The notes: a model not told the origin generated them from the letters alone. A stretch of DNA of 40,848 nucleotides from Methylobacter sp. (GCF_004322395.1 NZ_SCTW01000151.1:1-40848); one strand, 5' to 3'. Shown: positions 16,362-25,141, counted from the first letter of the stretch. Program-made: numbers and translations.

Positions 16362-17180
16362 ATGACAGGCAGCTCAAACTACAACAATACTCCAACAGCT
16401 TGGGTCGATGGCGAATTGCGTTTAGCCGGCTTGGATAGTCGAATAATCGGCTTGTTAAGGGAGATAGATCAAAGCGGTTCCATCAATCAAGCCGCCAAGC
16501 AGGTCGGTTTGAGTTATAAGGGCGCTTGGCAAATTATCGAAAGAGCCAACAATGGCGCTCCAAAAATATTGGTTACTACTGCCACGGGCGGCAGCAAAGG
16601 CGGCGGCACTTGTTTAACCGAGGCCGGACGTTCTTTGCTGACGCTGTTTACCCGCCTGGAACAACAGCACCAACAGTTTCTTGAGCAGCTCAACCGTGGT
16701 CTCGCCGACGATCCCGATACGGTTTTGCTGTTGCAGCATCTGGTGGTTAAAACCAGCGCCCGCAACCAACTTTTTGGCAGTATTGTTGAGATTCAAGCTG
16801 GTGCGGTGAATGCCGAGGTAAGCGTGAAATTGAAGGGCGGCGAACAGGTCATTGCTACAGTAACCCTGGCATCGCTGAGCGGCCTTGGCTTACAGGTTGG
16901 CGCCGACGCAGTTTTGTTGATCAACAGCGCTGACATAACGCTAACAACCGATTCCGATCTTAATCGCTTTTCGGCACGCAACCGTTTGTCCGGCAGCGTG
17001 ATTCGCGTCCAGCAAGACGAGGTGAATGCGGAAGTAATTGCTTTGTTACCCGGCGGCGAAACGCTGGTCTCGATGATCACGCAGCAAAGCGCACAAAGTC
17101 TGGCGCTTATGCCCGGCATGCAGGTATCGGCGATGTTTAAAAGTAACGCTCCGGTTCTGGGCGTTATGCCGTCGCTTTGA
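16362..17180 (+). CDS. modE: Molybdate-responsive transcriptional regulator ModE
   Basis: Repressor/activator of molybdate genes, 272 residues. The N-terminal winged helix-turn-helix (residues 15-85; GSINQAAKQVGLSYKGAWQI, with the ModE-typical GGxxGGGxxLT segment near 75) is followed by two C-terminal Mop/TOBE domains (about 130-197 and 205-270). Each of these carries SARN, NAEV and GGE, and they bind molybdate. Length and architecture equal enterobacterial ModE. It is divergent from the porin-modABC-mop operon with the palindromic operator between. No strong ribosome site is seen at this ATG, but it gives the usual N-terminus. Confidence 0.95.
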   Translation: MTGSSNYNNTPTAWVDGELRLAGLDSRIIGLLREIDQSGSINQAAKQVGLSYKGAWQIIERANNGAPKILVTTATGGSKGGGTCLTEAGRSLLTLFTRLEQQHQQFLEQLNRGLADDPDTVLLLQHLVVKTSARNQLFGSIVEIQAGAVNAEVSVKLKGGEQVIATVTLASLSGLGLQVGADAVLLINSADITLTTDSDLNRFSARNRLSGSVIRVQQDEVNAEVIALLPGGETLVSMITQQSAQSLALMPGMQVSAMFKSNAPVLGVMPSL

Positions 17181-17291
17181 TAACTGCCAATCCATTCTCA
17201 ACAGTCGTCTGAAATTGCGTTTAATATATGAATTCAAGAACGTTGGATTTTTATTGTCCGTCAAGTGTAAAGGTTCAATCGGATTGATATA

Positions 17292-18023
17292 ATGACTGTT
17301 GATTTCATAGTAAGGCAATGGAATGCGTGGGCGCCGGGGATAAGTTGTCGAGAGGATTGGCAAACGTGGCGTGACCGTCAAACCTTTGCCCAACAGGAAA
17401 AAGCCGCGATACCGGCTGCGGTGCCTAAGGCACTGCAACGCAGGTTAAGTCCATTAGCCAGGGCGGTTTTTAACGCCGCGGACGGTTGTATTGATAACGA
17501 TAAGTCATTACCTATTATTTTCAGTTCCGCCCATGGCGAAGTGAATAAGTCATTGGAAATGCTTCAAAGTATGCAGAAAGGCGAGGAAGTTTCGCCCACA
17601 GCCTTTAGCCTGTCGGTTCATAACGCCATACCGGGATTGTTTTCGATGGCCTATGGCAATCATCAGGAAATTACCGTGATTGCGCCCGGTCAGGACGGCA
17701 TTGCTCCGGCGTTTATTGAAGCGTTGGGGCTTTTGCAGGAACGCCATGCCGATGAGGTGCTGATAGTTTTATATGATGAACCATTATCGGATTTTTATCC
17801 GTCGTTGCCGTTTGCGCTTAATGCGCCTGCCATGTGTGCATTGGCTTTAAGAATTTCTTTAACCGGGGTTGGCTTATCTTTGCAACTTAACAGATCGTCC
17901 GCGCATCGCGACGATGACGAGCATGCTTTGCAGATATTCTCTTTTATAAAGTTTCTTGTTGCCGACGATAAAGCGTTGGTGCTGGGTAATCATAGACATA
18001 GCTGGGAATGGTACAAAAAATAG
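17292..18023 (+). CDS. Ketosynthase-like chain length factor (APE cluster)
   Basis: A 243-residue protein of the short, N-terminal ketosynthase-like family (PF13723). It is annotated in APE clusters as a chain length factor and is thought to pair with a full ketosynthase. The segment IIFSSAHGEVNKSLEML and the VHNAIPGLFSMA stretch are typical. The place of the active-site Cys is taken by non-catalytic residues (NHQEITVIAPGQDGIA), and the C-terminal half of a ketosynthase is absent. It opens the APE cluster and overlaps the next gene by 16 bases. The upstream gap is 111 bases and must contain the cluster promoter, though I cannot assign boxes with confidence. Confidence 0.87.
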   Translation: MTVDFIVRQWNAWAPGISCREDWQTWRDRQTFAQQEKAAIPAAVPKALQRRLSPLARAVFNAADGCIDNDKSLPIIFSSAHGEVNKSLEMLQSMQKGEEVSPTAFSLSVHNAIPGLFSMAYGNHQEITVIAPGQDGIAPAFIEALGLLQERHADEVLIVLYDEPLSDFYPSLPFALNAPAMCALALRISLTGVGLSLQLNRSSAHRDDDEHALQIFSFIKFLVADDKALVLGNHRHSWEWYKK

Positions 18024-18802
18024 CGGTAAAATTAGGCTATGGCTGGCGTCTTATGGCAACAGGATTAAGTTTTTTTAGTTTTGGCATGGGCGGTTTATTG
18101 CTATGGTTTTTCGTGTTTCCGGTGTTGTCTTTGTTGCCCGGTAATTCACGGGAAAAGGTCGGCCGGGGCCAAAAAACGGTGTGTTACAGTTTTTATGTTT
18201 TTATTGGTTTGATGCACAGGCTTGGGGTGATGACTTACGACATCGTGGGTCTGGAAAAGCTTAACCGCTCCGGCCAGTTGATTATCGCCAATCATCCAAC
18301 GCTGGTCGATATTGTGTTTTTGATCAGCCGAATCAAACAAGCCAGCTGTATTGTCAAAGCCAAGCTGTGGCATAATCCGTTCATGCGCGGCCCTATACTC
18401 AATGCGGGATATATCGGCAACGGCGATCCCGAGCAAATGATAGCCGAGTGCGTTGCCTGGTTACGCTCAGGCGGATCGATGATTATTTTTCCTGAAGGAA
18501 CTCGATCAATACCGGGCAAGCCGTATCGTTTTCAACGCGGCGCGGCGGCCATTGCGTTGCAGGCGAATGCCATTGTGACCCCGGTGACGCTGACCTGTTC
18601 TCCCAGCACTTTAACCAAAGCCGAGCGGTGGTATCAAATTCCTGAGCGCCGCTTTCATCTGACCATGCATGTTGGCGACGATATACCATTGGAGCAGTTT
18701 GCGAAGATTAGTCCAAAATCAGTAGGCGTCCGTCGTTTTACACAATATCAGCAAGATTATTTTACCCAACAAAGAGAGCTTTATAAGCACGATGGAAAAT
18801 GA
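18008..18802 (+). CDS. PlsC-like lysophospholipid acyltransferase (APE cluster)
   Basis: Membrane-bound acyltransferase of the LPLAT/PlsC superfamily, 264 residues. The hydrophobic N-terminus (about residues 16-44) is followed by the catalytic HX4D motif (NHPTLVD, H96-D101) and the FPEGTRS motif at 161-167. In APE clusters this enzyme is expected to help build the lipid part to which the aryl polyene is attached; the exact acceptor is inferred. It overlaps its neighbours on both sides, showing translational coupling. Confidence 0.9.
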   Translation: MVQKIAVKLGYGWRLMATGLSFFSFGMGGLLLWFFVFPVLSLLPGNSREKVGRGQKTVCYSFYVFIGLMHRLGVMTYDIVGLEKLNRSGQLIIANHPTLVDIVFLISRIKQASCIVKAKLWHNPFMRGPILNAGYIGNGDPEQMIAECVAWLRSGGSMIIFPEGTRSIPGKPYRFQRGAAAIALQANAIVTPVTLTCSPSTLTKAERWYQIPERRFHLTMHVGDDIPLEQFAKISPKSVGVRRFTQYQQDYFTQQRELYKHDGK

Positions 18803-19040
18803 ATTAAAACAACTCATTATTGATACGCTGGATCTGGAAGATATTAGCGTAGCGGATATAGACAGTGACGCACCGTTGTTTAACGACGGTTTAGGACTGG
18901 ATTCCATCGATGCCCTGGAACTGGGTTTGGCTATCCGCAAAAAATACAACGTAAAGATTGATGCCGAAAAAGAAGATGTAGTGAAGATTTTCGCTTCGGT
19001 TTCAGCGCTGGCTGAATACATTCAAGCGGCGCGCGATTGA
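18792..19040 (+). CDS. Acyl carrier protein 1 (APE cluster)
   Basis: An 82-residue acidic acyl carrier protein. The phosphopantetheine attachment serine is S38 in GLGLDSIDALEL. Four-helix ACP spacing and an acidic helix II are evident. It carries the growing aryl-polyene chain during extension. The gene overlaps the acyltransferase gene by 11 bases and precedes a second ACP gene by 7 bases, the paired arrangement seen in APE clusters. Confidence 0.93.
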   Translation: MENELKQLIIDTLDLEDISVADIDSDAPLFNDGLGLDSIDALELGLAIRKKYNVKIDAEKEDVVKIFASVSALAEYIQAARD

Positions 19041-19047
19041 GGCAATT

Positions 19048-19299
19048 ATGATAAAAGAACGCGAAGAAATTTTAACGGCCATTAGAGAGATTATGGTCGA
19101 GATGTTCGAGATGGACGAACAGTCCATCACCCTGGAAGCGAGGCTGTACGAAGATCTGGACTTCGACAGCATCGATGCGGTGGATATGATCGTCAGGCTT
19201 AAGGAAATGACCGGTAAAGCGATTAAAGCCGAAGATTTCAAAACGGCACGCACCATTGGCGATGTGGTCGAGGCGGTTTATAAAATGCTTAACGGTTGA
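19048..19299 (+). CDS. Acyl carrier protein 2 (APE cluster)
   Basis: An 83-residue acyl carrier protein with the attachment serine S41 in DLDFDSIDAVDM. It differs clearly from the first ACP (longer acidic N-terminal helix, KAIKAEDF near the C-terminus), so the two probably have separate jobs, such as starter loading versus extension. It is followed by a palindromic repeat before the next gene, breaking the otherwise tight spacing. Confidence 0.93.
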   Translation: MIKEREEILTAIREIMVEMFEMDEQSITLEARLYEDLDFDSIDAVDMIVRLKEMTGKAIKAEDFKTARTIGDVVEAVYKMLNG

Positions 19300-19320
19300 T
19301 ATGCGGTTGTCTGGTTTTCT

Positions 19321-19351
19321 TCTCGTTCCCACGCGCTGCGTGGGAACGAGA
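19321..19351. repeat. Palindromic repeat (CGTTCCCACGC hairpin)
   Basis: Perfect 14-bp arms (TCTCGTTCCCACGC and its complement) around a three-base centre. This matches a hairpin type scattered through many gammaproteobacterial genomes. It lies in the 76-base gap between the second ACP gene and the membrane protein gene and would form a strong mRNA stem. Confidence 0.85.
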
Positions 19352-19375
19352 TAAGTACGTGGAAACGAACTAAAT

Positions 19376-19927
19376 ATGCGCTGGTTTGTAAACGGCGTGA
19401 TGGGTTTTTCCACCCTGTTATACCCGTTGGCGGTTTTTTTCGGCAGAGAATATTTCGAGCCCTGGAAAATAGCCGCCATATTGATTGTGTTGCTGCTGGT
19501 CAGACTGGCGGCCAGTTATTCGATTAAACATTGGAGCACCCCGTTATTGATTGCGGGCATCGGCTATTGTTTATTTGCGATGTGGAGCAATCAATTCGGC
19601 ACGTTGCTGTTTTACCCGATTCTGGTCAATGGCTTGATGCTGCTCATTTTCGGTTGGAGCCTATTTTCGCCGCCCAGTTTGGTTGAACGTTTGGCTCGTA
19701 TACAACACCCTGATTTACCTCCGGAAGGCGTTATTTACACTCGCCGTGTGACTCAAGTCTGGTGCGGCTTCTTTATTATTAATGGTATTCTGGCATGGGT
19801 AACGGCTGTTTGGTGCAGTTTGGAAGTCTGGAGTTTATACAATGGCCTGATCGCTTATGTGCTGATGGGCGTTTTATTCGCCGCAGAGTATCTGGTCAGG
19901 ATGAGAACCCAGAAGCATGTCAGATAA
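19376..19927 (+). CDS. COG4648-type membrane protein (APE cluster)
   Basis: A 183-residue polytopic membrane protein with about five to six hydrophobic segments and short charged loops (SPPSLVERLARIQHPDLPPEGVIYTRRVT near residue 98). This pattern and its place directly before the ligase gene match the COG4648 membrane protein present in most APE clusters. Its function is unknown; a role in membrane placement of the pathway or in product transfer is inferred. It overlaps the next gene by 11 bases. Confidence 0.83.
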   Translation: MRWFVNGVMGFSTLLYPLAVFFGREYFEPWKIAAILIVLLLVRLAASYSIKHWSTPLLIAGIGYCLFAMWSNQFGTLLFYPILVNGLMLLIFGWSLFSPPSLVERLARIQHPDLPPEGVIYTRRVTQVWCGFFIINGILAWVTAVWCSLEVWSLYNGLIAYVLMGVLFAAEYLVRMRTQKHVR

Positions 19928-21959
19928 GCTGCTGCCGCTGTCCCACTGTTTAAGCATCCAAAGGTCAACTGATACGCTAATTGCCTATCATGCCGGGCAG
20001 TATTATTCGGCCGGGCAATTTACAAGCGCGGTTAAATTCTGGGTAGACAAACTGCAAGCGCAACCGTACCGGCACTATGCCTTGTACACCGAAGACGCCT
20101 ATCCGTTTGCCGTGCTGTTGTTTGCGTTGCTGCATGCCGGTAAACAAATCTGGATACCCGGCAATAATCGTCCCGGCACTGCCGAGCAATTAGCGCAAGA
20201 CTGTCAGTTGCTGGGCGATTGGCACAGTGGCGAGAATTTCGATTATTGTTTAGACGCATCGGCTAGTTCCAACCGATCATTATCGCCGTTAAATCCTTTG
20301 GGCAAGCAGTTGGTTATTTTTACTTCCGGCTCCACGGGCCAAGCCAAGCCGATAGCCAAATGCTTAAATCAGTTTCAGCTTGAAATCGCCACGCTGGAAG
20401 AACATTGGGGCGAACAGCTGGGCGATGCGGAGGCATTGGCAACGGTCAGTCATCAGCATATTTATGGTTTGCTGTTTCGTGTGCTATGGCCGTTATCGGC
20501 AGGGCGGTGCTTTCATAGTCAGGCTTATATCAACCCTGAAATACTGGTTAATGCTATTCAACAGGGATCGGCTTACTGGGTTGCCAGCCCTGCGCATTTA
20601 AAGCGCTTGGATCAGCAGTCGCCTTGGGACGGCATTAGTGATTTAAAGGCGATTTTTAGTTCCGGAGGCGCATTACCGGAGAACGCGGCCCAGCAGATAT
20701 TTAGCAGCAGTGGGCAAGCGGTGATTGAAGTCTACGGCAGTTCCGAAACTGGCGGTATTGCTTGGCGGCAGCAGGAAAAGGCTTGGACGTTATTTTCCGG
20801 GGTGAGGTTAAGTTGTATTGATGACAAGTGGTTGTTACATTCGCCTTATTTGCAAATCCCCCCCAGCCCCCCTTTTTCAAAGGGGGGAGATGAGAAGCCT
20901 TCCGTTGTGGCAAAAGAGAATTCTCCCGTTTTTAGCAAGGAGGAATCCTCACCGCTGCCAAGGAAATCTCCCCTCCCTTTTTCAAAGGGGGGAGATGAGC
21001 GATCTTCCTTTGTGGAAAAAGAAGAATCACCTATTTTTAACAAAGAGGAATCCTCACCGTTGCTAAGGAAATCTCCCCTCCCTTTTTCAAAGGGGGAAGA
21101 TGAGCGATTTTCCTTTGTGGAAAAAGAAGAATCACCTATTTTTAGCAAGGAGGAATTCTCACCGCTGCCAAGGAAATATCTCTCCCCCTTAGAAAAAGGG
21201 GGGGCAGGGGGGGGGATTCAACTGGACGATCAAATCACCCTGTTGGACGATGGCCGTTTCATGCTGAATGGACGTTCGGATCGCATAGTCAAAATAGAAG
21301 AAAAACGCCTATCTTTGGTCGAACTGGAACAACACTTGATGGCAGAGCCGTGGATAGATGATGCCCATGCACTGGTGATGACCAAAAGCAGGGATGTCGT
21401 CGCGGCGGTTGTGATGTTAAGCCGGCAAGGGTTGGAACAATTGAAAACCCAAGGCAGAAACCGGCTAATCAGGCAACTGCGCGAAACGCTTGGGCAATGG
21501 TTCGAATCCGTCGTGCTGCCTCGAAAGTGGTTGTTTGTAAACACGATACCGTTAACGAGCCAAGGCAAAATCGATCGGCAGCTGTTAACAAGCCTGTTGG
21601 ATTTTGATAATCGAAAACTGCCGCAAGTACTTAATCTTGAAACGGCTCCCGATAGCGTCCGGCTTGGTCTAAGAGTGCCCGAAGATTTGGTTTATTTTCC
21701 CGATCATTTTTCCGATTTCCCGATATTACCGGGAGTGGTGCAGCTGGCTTGGGTGGAGCATTTCGGTAAACTGTTTTTTGTCATTGATAAGCCGTTTTCA
21801 TATATGGAAGTCATCAAATTTGTGCAAATCATCCAGCCTGGAGAAGAATTAACTTTGGTTCTCGATTGGAAATCAGTACTGGGAAAACTGTATTTTAATT
21901 TCAGTTCAGTGCGCGGTGCGCATAGCTCAGGGCGTATGGTTTACGAGGGCAACGGATGA
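19917..21959 (+). CDS. Acyl-activating ligase fused to hotdog dehydratase, with repeat insert
   Basis: A 680-residue enzyme with two domains. The N-terminal AMP-forming ligase carries IFTSGSTGQAKPIAK (near 140) and YGSSETGGIAW (near 275). Its C-terminal subdomain resumes at FMLNGRSDRIVKIEEKRLSL, after the insert. It should activate the 4-hydroxybenzoate or cinnamate-type starter and load it on an ACP. The last 110 residues are a FabA/FabZ-like hotdog domain with the catalytic pattern HFSDFPILPG (H597), a dehydratase for polyene formation. Between them, residues 313-434 are a foreign, low-complexity stretch of three 35-residue repeats (PFSKGGDE...SPIF..EESSPL..K), encoded by a palindromic repeat element. 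Without it the protein would be about 558 residues. The insert sits just before the hinge to the small ligase subdomain, so activity could be retained or impaired. The gene overlaps the next by 4 bases. Confidence 0.88.
   Translation: MSDKLLPLSHCLSIQRSTDTLIAYHAGQYYSAGQFTSAVKFWVDKLQAQPYRHYALYTEDAYPFAVLLFALLHAGKQIWIPGNNRPGTAEQLAQDCQLLGDWHSGENFDYCLDASASSNRSLSPLNPLGKQLVIFTSGSTGQAKPIAKCLNQFQLEIATLEEHWGEQLGDAEALATVSHQHIYGLLFRVLWPLSAGRCFHSQAYINPEILVNAIQQGSAYWVASPAHLKRLDQQSPWDGISDLKAIFSSGGALPENAAQQIFSSSGQAVIEVYGSSETGGIAWRQQEKAWTLFSGVRLSCIDDKWLLHSPYLQIPPSPPFSKGGDEKPSVVAKENSPVFSKEESSPLPRKSPLPFSKGGDERSSFVEKEESPIFNKEESSPLLRKSPLPFSKGEDERFSFVEKEESPIFSKEEFSPLPRKYLSPLEKGGAGGGIQLDDQITLLDDGRFMLNGRSDRIVKIEEKRLSLVELEQHLMAEPWIDDAHALVMTKSRDVVAAVVMLSRQGLEQLKTQGRNRLIRQLRETLGQWFESVVLPRKWLFVNTIPLTSQGKIDRQLLTSLLDFDNRKLPQVLNLETAPDSVRLGLRVPEDLVYFPDHFSDFPILPGVVQLAWVEHFGKLFFVIDKPFSYMEVIKFVQIIQPGEELTLVLDWKSVLGKLYFNFSSVRGAHSSGRMVYEGNG
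20854..21219. repeat. In-frame G/C-run repeat element with three 105-bp tandem units
   Basis: The element begins AAATCCCCCCC and ends GGGGGGGATT, with the internal hairpin core CCTTTTTCAAAGGGGGGAG at the left and CTCCCCCTTAGAAAAAGGGGG at the right. Inside, unit starts (AAATCTCC or similar) recur at 20964, 21069 and 21174, exactly 105 bases apart, equal to 35 codons. The total is 366 bases, 122 codons, so the ligase frame is kept. The same terminal sequence bounds the element at 31543-31674. Confidence 0.9.
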
Positions 21960-22690
21960 AAATCTGCATCATCATTCCTGTTTATAATCATGAAGCCGCT
22001 ATTCCACATGTGCTTGCAAAATTAAAAAACTTCGGCCTTCCTACTTTACTGGTTAACGACGGCAGCTCGACGTTGTGCTCCCAGATTTTGGCAGATTGTG
22101 TCGAACGGGAACCGGATTGGCTTACCTTAATCAAGCGTTCGGAAAACGGCGGCAAAGGCGCTGCCGTGCTGGACGGTTTTAAGACTGCACAGGCTTTGGG
22201 ATTTAGCCATGCGATTCAGATTGATGCCGATGGACAGCACGATGTTAATGACATCCCTGTATTTATTGAGGCGGGCAGACAGCATCCTGTCGCGTTGATT
22301 TTAGGTCAACCGCTGTTTGATAAAACAGCGCCGAAGAGCCGGGTTTACGGCCGAATTATTGCCAATCTGTGGGTATGGATCAACACCTTGTCGCTTGCGA
22401 TTGCAGACAGCATGTGCGGTTTTCGTTTGTATCCTCTGGCAGCGGTCGCGGAGTTAGCCGGTGAGACACACATAGCCAGAGGCATGGATTTCGACATCGA
22501 CATTCTGGTGCGCTTGTATTGGCAAGGCGTAGATATGATCAATATTCCGACTGCTGTCCATTACCCTTATGACGGCGTGTCGCATTTCAAGTTGTGGCAG
22601 GATAATATGAGGATTTCAAAAGCCCATGCCAAACTGTTTTTCGGCATGTTGCTGCGTATTCCGCAGTTGCTGAGCAGACATCAGTCATGA
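21956..22690 (+). CDS. Family 2 glycosyltransferase (APE cluster)
   Basis: A 244-residue GT-A fold glycosyltransferase resembling dolichol-phosphate mannosyltransferase-like enzymes. The N-terminal nucleotide-sugar site is IIIPVYNHEAAIPHVLAKL followed by LLVNDGSS; the metal-binding DxD region is QIDADGQHD near residue 85; DSMCGFRLYPL follows near 145. Family 2 members transfer a sugar to a lipid or polyene carrier. In APE clusters the acceptor is probably the aryl-polyene lipid anchor (inference). It is coupled by 4-base overlaps to both neighbours. Confidence 0.92.
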   Translation: MKICIIIPVYNHEAAIPHVLAKLKNFGLPTLLVNDGSSTLCSQILADCVEREPDWLTLIKRSENGGKGAAVLDGFKTAQALGFSHAIQIDADGQHDVNDIPVFIEAGRQHPVALILGQPLFDKTAPKSRVYGRIIANLWVWINTLSLAIADSMCGFRLYPLAAVAELAGETHIARGMDFDIDILVRLYWQGVDMINIPTAVHYPYDGVSHFKLWQDNMRISKAHAKLFFGMLLRIPQLLSRHQS

Positions 22691-23619
22691 AAAAACCTTC
22701 GCATTGGTCGGACGTAGGCGAATGGAGCATGATTTGGGGCATGCGCTTTTTGCTGCGCGTTTACCTGGTGTTCGGGCGTACTGTGTTGCAGTGGTTTTTA
22801 TATCCCGTCGTGAGTTATTACTGGCTGGCGAACAAGCCGGGCAGGGAAGCCAGTCAGGTCTATCTAAAGCGCGTTGCGAAGCTGCTGCCTAAATCAACTT
22901 TAAGTGGAAATCTCTGGGACAGCTATCGGCACTTTATTAGCTTTGCCAATGCCATTATCGATAAATTGGCGGCCTGGTCGGGCGCGTTGTCGTGTGCCGA
23001 CATAAGTTATCGAGGACGCGACGAATTGCTGGCTCAAATCAAGGCGAATAAAGGTGCAATCTTGCTAGGTTCTCATTTGGGTAATCTTGAAGTCTGCCGC
23101 GTGATTGCGGATATGGACGATGCACCTCGCATTAACGTATTGGTATACACCAAACATGCTGAAAAATTTAATCGTTTGCTAAGGCAAACCAACGAGAATA
23201 GCAGCTTAAACCTGATTCAGGTTACCGACATTAGCGCCGCGACGGCAATGTTGTTGAGTGATAAAATCGATAACGGCGAGTTGATTATTATTACCGCAGA
23301 CAGAACGTCGGTAAATCAGAATCCGCGGGTTAGCTGGGCCGGATTTCTGGGTGCTGATGCTTCGTTTCCGCAAGGTCCGTTTATCCTCGCTTCATTGCTT
23401 AAATGCCCGGTTTATACTTTGTTTTGCTTGAAGCAACTGGGCAAACAGGTGATCTATTTTGAGCATTTCAGCGATATGTTGATTTTCCCCAGAAAAAACC
23501 GTGAGCAATCCATGCAGCAAACAATTCAGCGTTATGCCCAGCGACTAGAGCATTATTGCTTAATGGAACCGTTACAGTGGTTTAATTTTTTCGATTTTTG
23601 GCGGGTGGATGAACAGTAA
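22687..23619 (+). CDS. LpxL-like lipid acyltransferase (APE cluster)
   Basis: A 310-residue membrane-associated acyltransferase of the lipid A biosynthesis (LpxL/HtrB) family. The catalytic HX4E motif reads SHLGNLE near residue 120, and ITADRTSV...RVSWAGFLGADASFPQGPF near residue 200 corresponds to the family's conserved DR segment. The N-terminus has a membrane segment (MRFLLRVYLVFGRTVLQWFLYPVVSYYWL). It probably transfers the ACP-bound acyl or polyene chain to the lipid core; the direct substrate is inferred from cluster context. It overlaps the lyase gene by 11 bases. Confidence 0.9.
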   Translation: MKKPSHWSDVGEWSMIWGMRFLLRVYLVFGRTVLQWFLYPVVSYYWLANKPGREASQVYLKRVAKLLPKSTLSGNLWDSYRHFISFANAIIDKLAAWSGALSCADISYRGRDELLAQIKANKGAILLGSHLGNLEVCRVIADMDDAPRINVLVYTKHAEKFNRLLRQTNENSSLNLIQVTDISAATAMLLSDKIDNGELIIITADRTSVNQNPRVSWAGFLGADASFPQGPFILASLLKCPVYTLFCLKQLGKQVIYFEHFSDMLIFPRKNREQSMQQTIQRYAQRLEHYCLMEPLQWFNFFDFWRVDEQ

Positions 23620-25141
23620 AAATACCGTGGTTTTTGATGGTCAGTCGTTGACTATTGAAGACGTTTATCAGATAGCTAACCAACAAGCGCAGGTTGAGTT
23701 AGGCAGGCAACCTGAATTTATTGAGCGCATAGACAAAGGCGCCCGGTTTATCGATGATTTATTAAAGGAAGAAGGTTTTGTTTATGGCGTAACTACCGGT
23801 TACGGTGAGTCTTGCACGGTTTCCATTCCGCTGAATCTGGTCGATCAACTGCCTAAGCAGCTCTATACTTTCCATGGTTGCGGGTTGGGCAATCATTTTG
23901 ATGCCCAGCAAACAAGAGCCATACTGGCGGTGCGTTTGACCAGCTTGGCTCGCGGTTATTCGGGTGTCCGCTACAAGCTATTACAGCAGTTGGCTGAATT
24001 GTTAAAACAGGACATTCTGCCGATAATTCCGCAGGAAGGCTCGGTCGGCGCCAGCGGCGATTTAACACCTTTGTCTTATGTTGCAGCCGTGCTGGCCGGT
24101 GAGCGGGACGTGCTTTATCAGAAACAACGCCAATCCACGCAAACGGTTTTTGCCGGGCTCAATATCGAACCGTTGACCTTAAAACCTAAAGAAGGCTTGG
24201 CGATTATGAACGGCACGGCGGCCATGACCGGCATCGCTTGTCTGGCCTATCAGCGAGCCGAATACTTATCCCGGTTGACCACACGCATCACCAGCTTGGC
24301 TTCGGTCGCCTTGAACGGCAATGCCTACCACTTTGATGAGAAACTGTTTTCGGTCAAGCCGCATCCCGGCCAAAACCGCGTCGCCGAGCGGATACGTTCG
24401 GATTTACAGTTGCAGCATAGCGCGCCGCGCCACGATACCCGCTTGCAGGATCGCTATTCCCTGCGTTGCGCGCCGCATATCATCGGGGTGTTGGAAGACT
24501 CATTGCCTTGGCTTAGGCAGTTTATCGAAAACGAATTAAACAGCGCCAACGACAACCCGATCATTGATGCTGAAGACGAACACGTCTTGCACGGCGGCCA
24601 TTTTTACGGCGGACATATTGCCTTTGCGATGGATTCTCTTAAAACCGCCGTAGCCAATCTGGCCGATTTAATGGACCGGCAAATGGCGCAGTTGATGGAC
24701 CCAAAATTCAATCATGGCCTGCCTGCCAATCTGTCCGGCGCTATTGGCGAACAAGCCTTGTTGAGCCATGGCTTTAAAGCTTTGCAAATAGCCGTATCCG
24801 CCTGGACAGCGGAAGCCCTTAAACTGACGATGCCTGCCAGCGTGTTTTCCCGCTCCACCGAATGTCACAATCAGGACAAGGTCAGCATGGGCACGATAGC
24901 TGCACGAGATTGCATCCGCATTTTGGAGTTGACCGAGCAGGTTGCTGTGGCGGTGTTGTTTGCAGTTATTCAGGGTGTTGAGTTGCGGGGCAATGTGGAG
25001 GCGTTAAGCCCGGCTTTGAAAAAGACTGTTGGGCAATTGCGGGAGCATAGTTCGTTTTTGAGTGCTGACCGGGCGTTGGAACAAGAGTTGCGGCTGTGCC
25101 TGGAGCTAATTCGCAAGCGGCATTGGGATTTGTATGACTAA
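23609..25141 (+). CDS. MIO-dependent aromatic amino acid ammonia lyase (APE cluster)
   Basis: A 510-residue member of the HAL/PAL/TAL family that removes ammonia from an aromatic amino acid. The cofactor MIO forms from A148-S149-G150 (SVGASGDLTPLSY), the catalytic tyrosine is Y65 (TTGYGES), and SANDNPII and the GNF-like segment HGGHFYGGH are present. In APE clusters such lyases are thought to supply a cinnamate-type starter unit. The selectivity loop reads YTFHGCGLG (F88-H89), unlike the SH pair usual in histidine lyases, which argues against simple histidine degradation, as does the absence of other hut genes. Tyrosine specificity is an inference. It overlaps the thioesterase gene by 8 bases. 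Confidence 0.9.
   Translation: MNSKNTVVFDGQSLTIEDVYQIANQQAQVELGRQPEFIERIDKGARFIDDLLKEEGFVYGVTTGYGESCTVSIPLNLVDQLPKQLYTFHGCGLGNHFDAQQTRAILAVRLTSLARGYSGVRYKLLQQLAELLKQDILPIIPQEGSVGASGDLTPLSYVAAVLAGERDVLYQKQRQSTQTVFAGLNIEPLTLKPKEGLAIMNGTAAMTGIACLAYQRAEYLSRLTTRITSLASVALNGNAYHFDEKLFSVKPHPGQNRVAERIRSDLQLQHSAPRHDTRLQDRYSLRCAPHIIGVLEDSLPWLRQFIENELNSANDNPIIDAEDEHVLHGGHFYGGHIAFAMDSLKTAVANLADLMDRQMAQLMDPKFNHGLPANLSGAIGEQALLSHGFKALQIAVSAWTAEALKLTMPASVFSRSTECHNQDKVSMGTIAARDCIRILELTEQVAVAVLFAVIQGVELRGNVEALSPALKKTVGQLREHSSFLSADRALEQELRLCLELIRKRHWDLYD

Noticed and set aside
20854-21219. CRISPR-like array in the ligase gene (regular 105-bp spacing)
   Set aside because: The units are wholly similar with no variable spacers, the frame is open, and no cas gene is present; it is a tandem repeat element.
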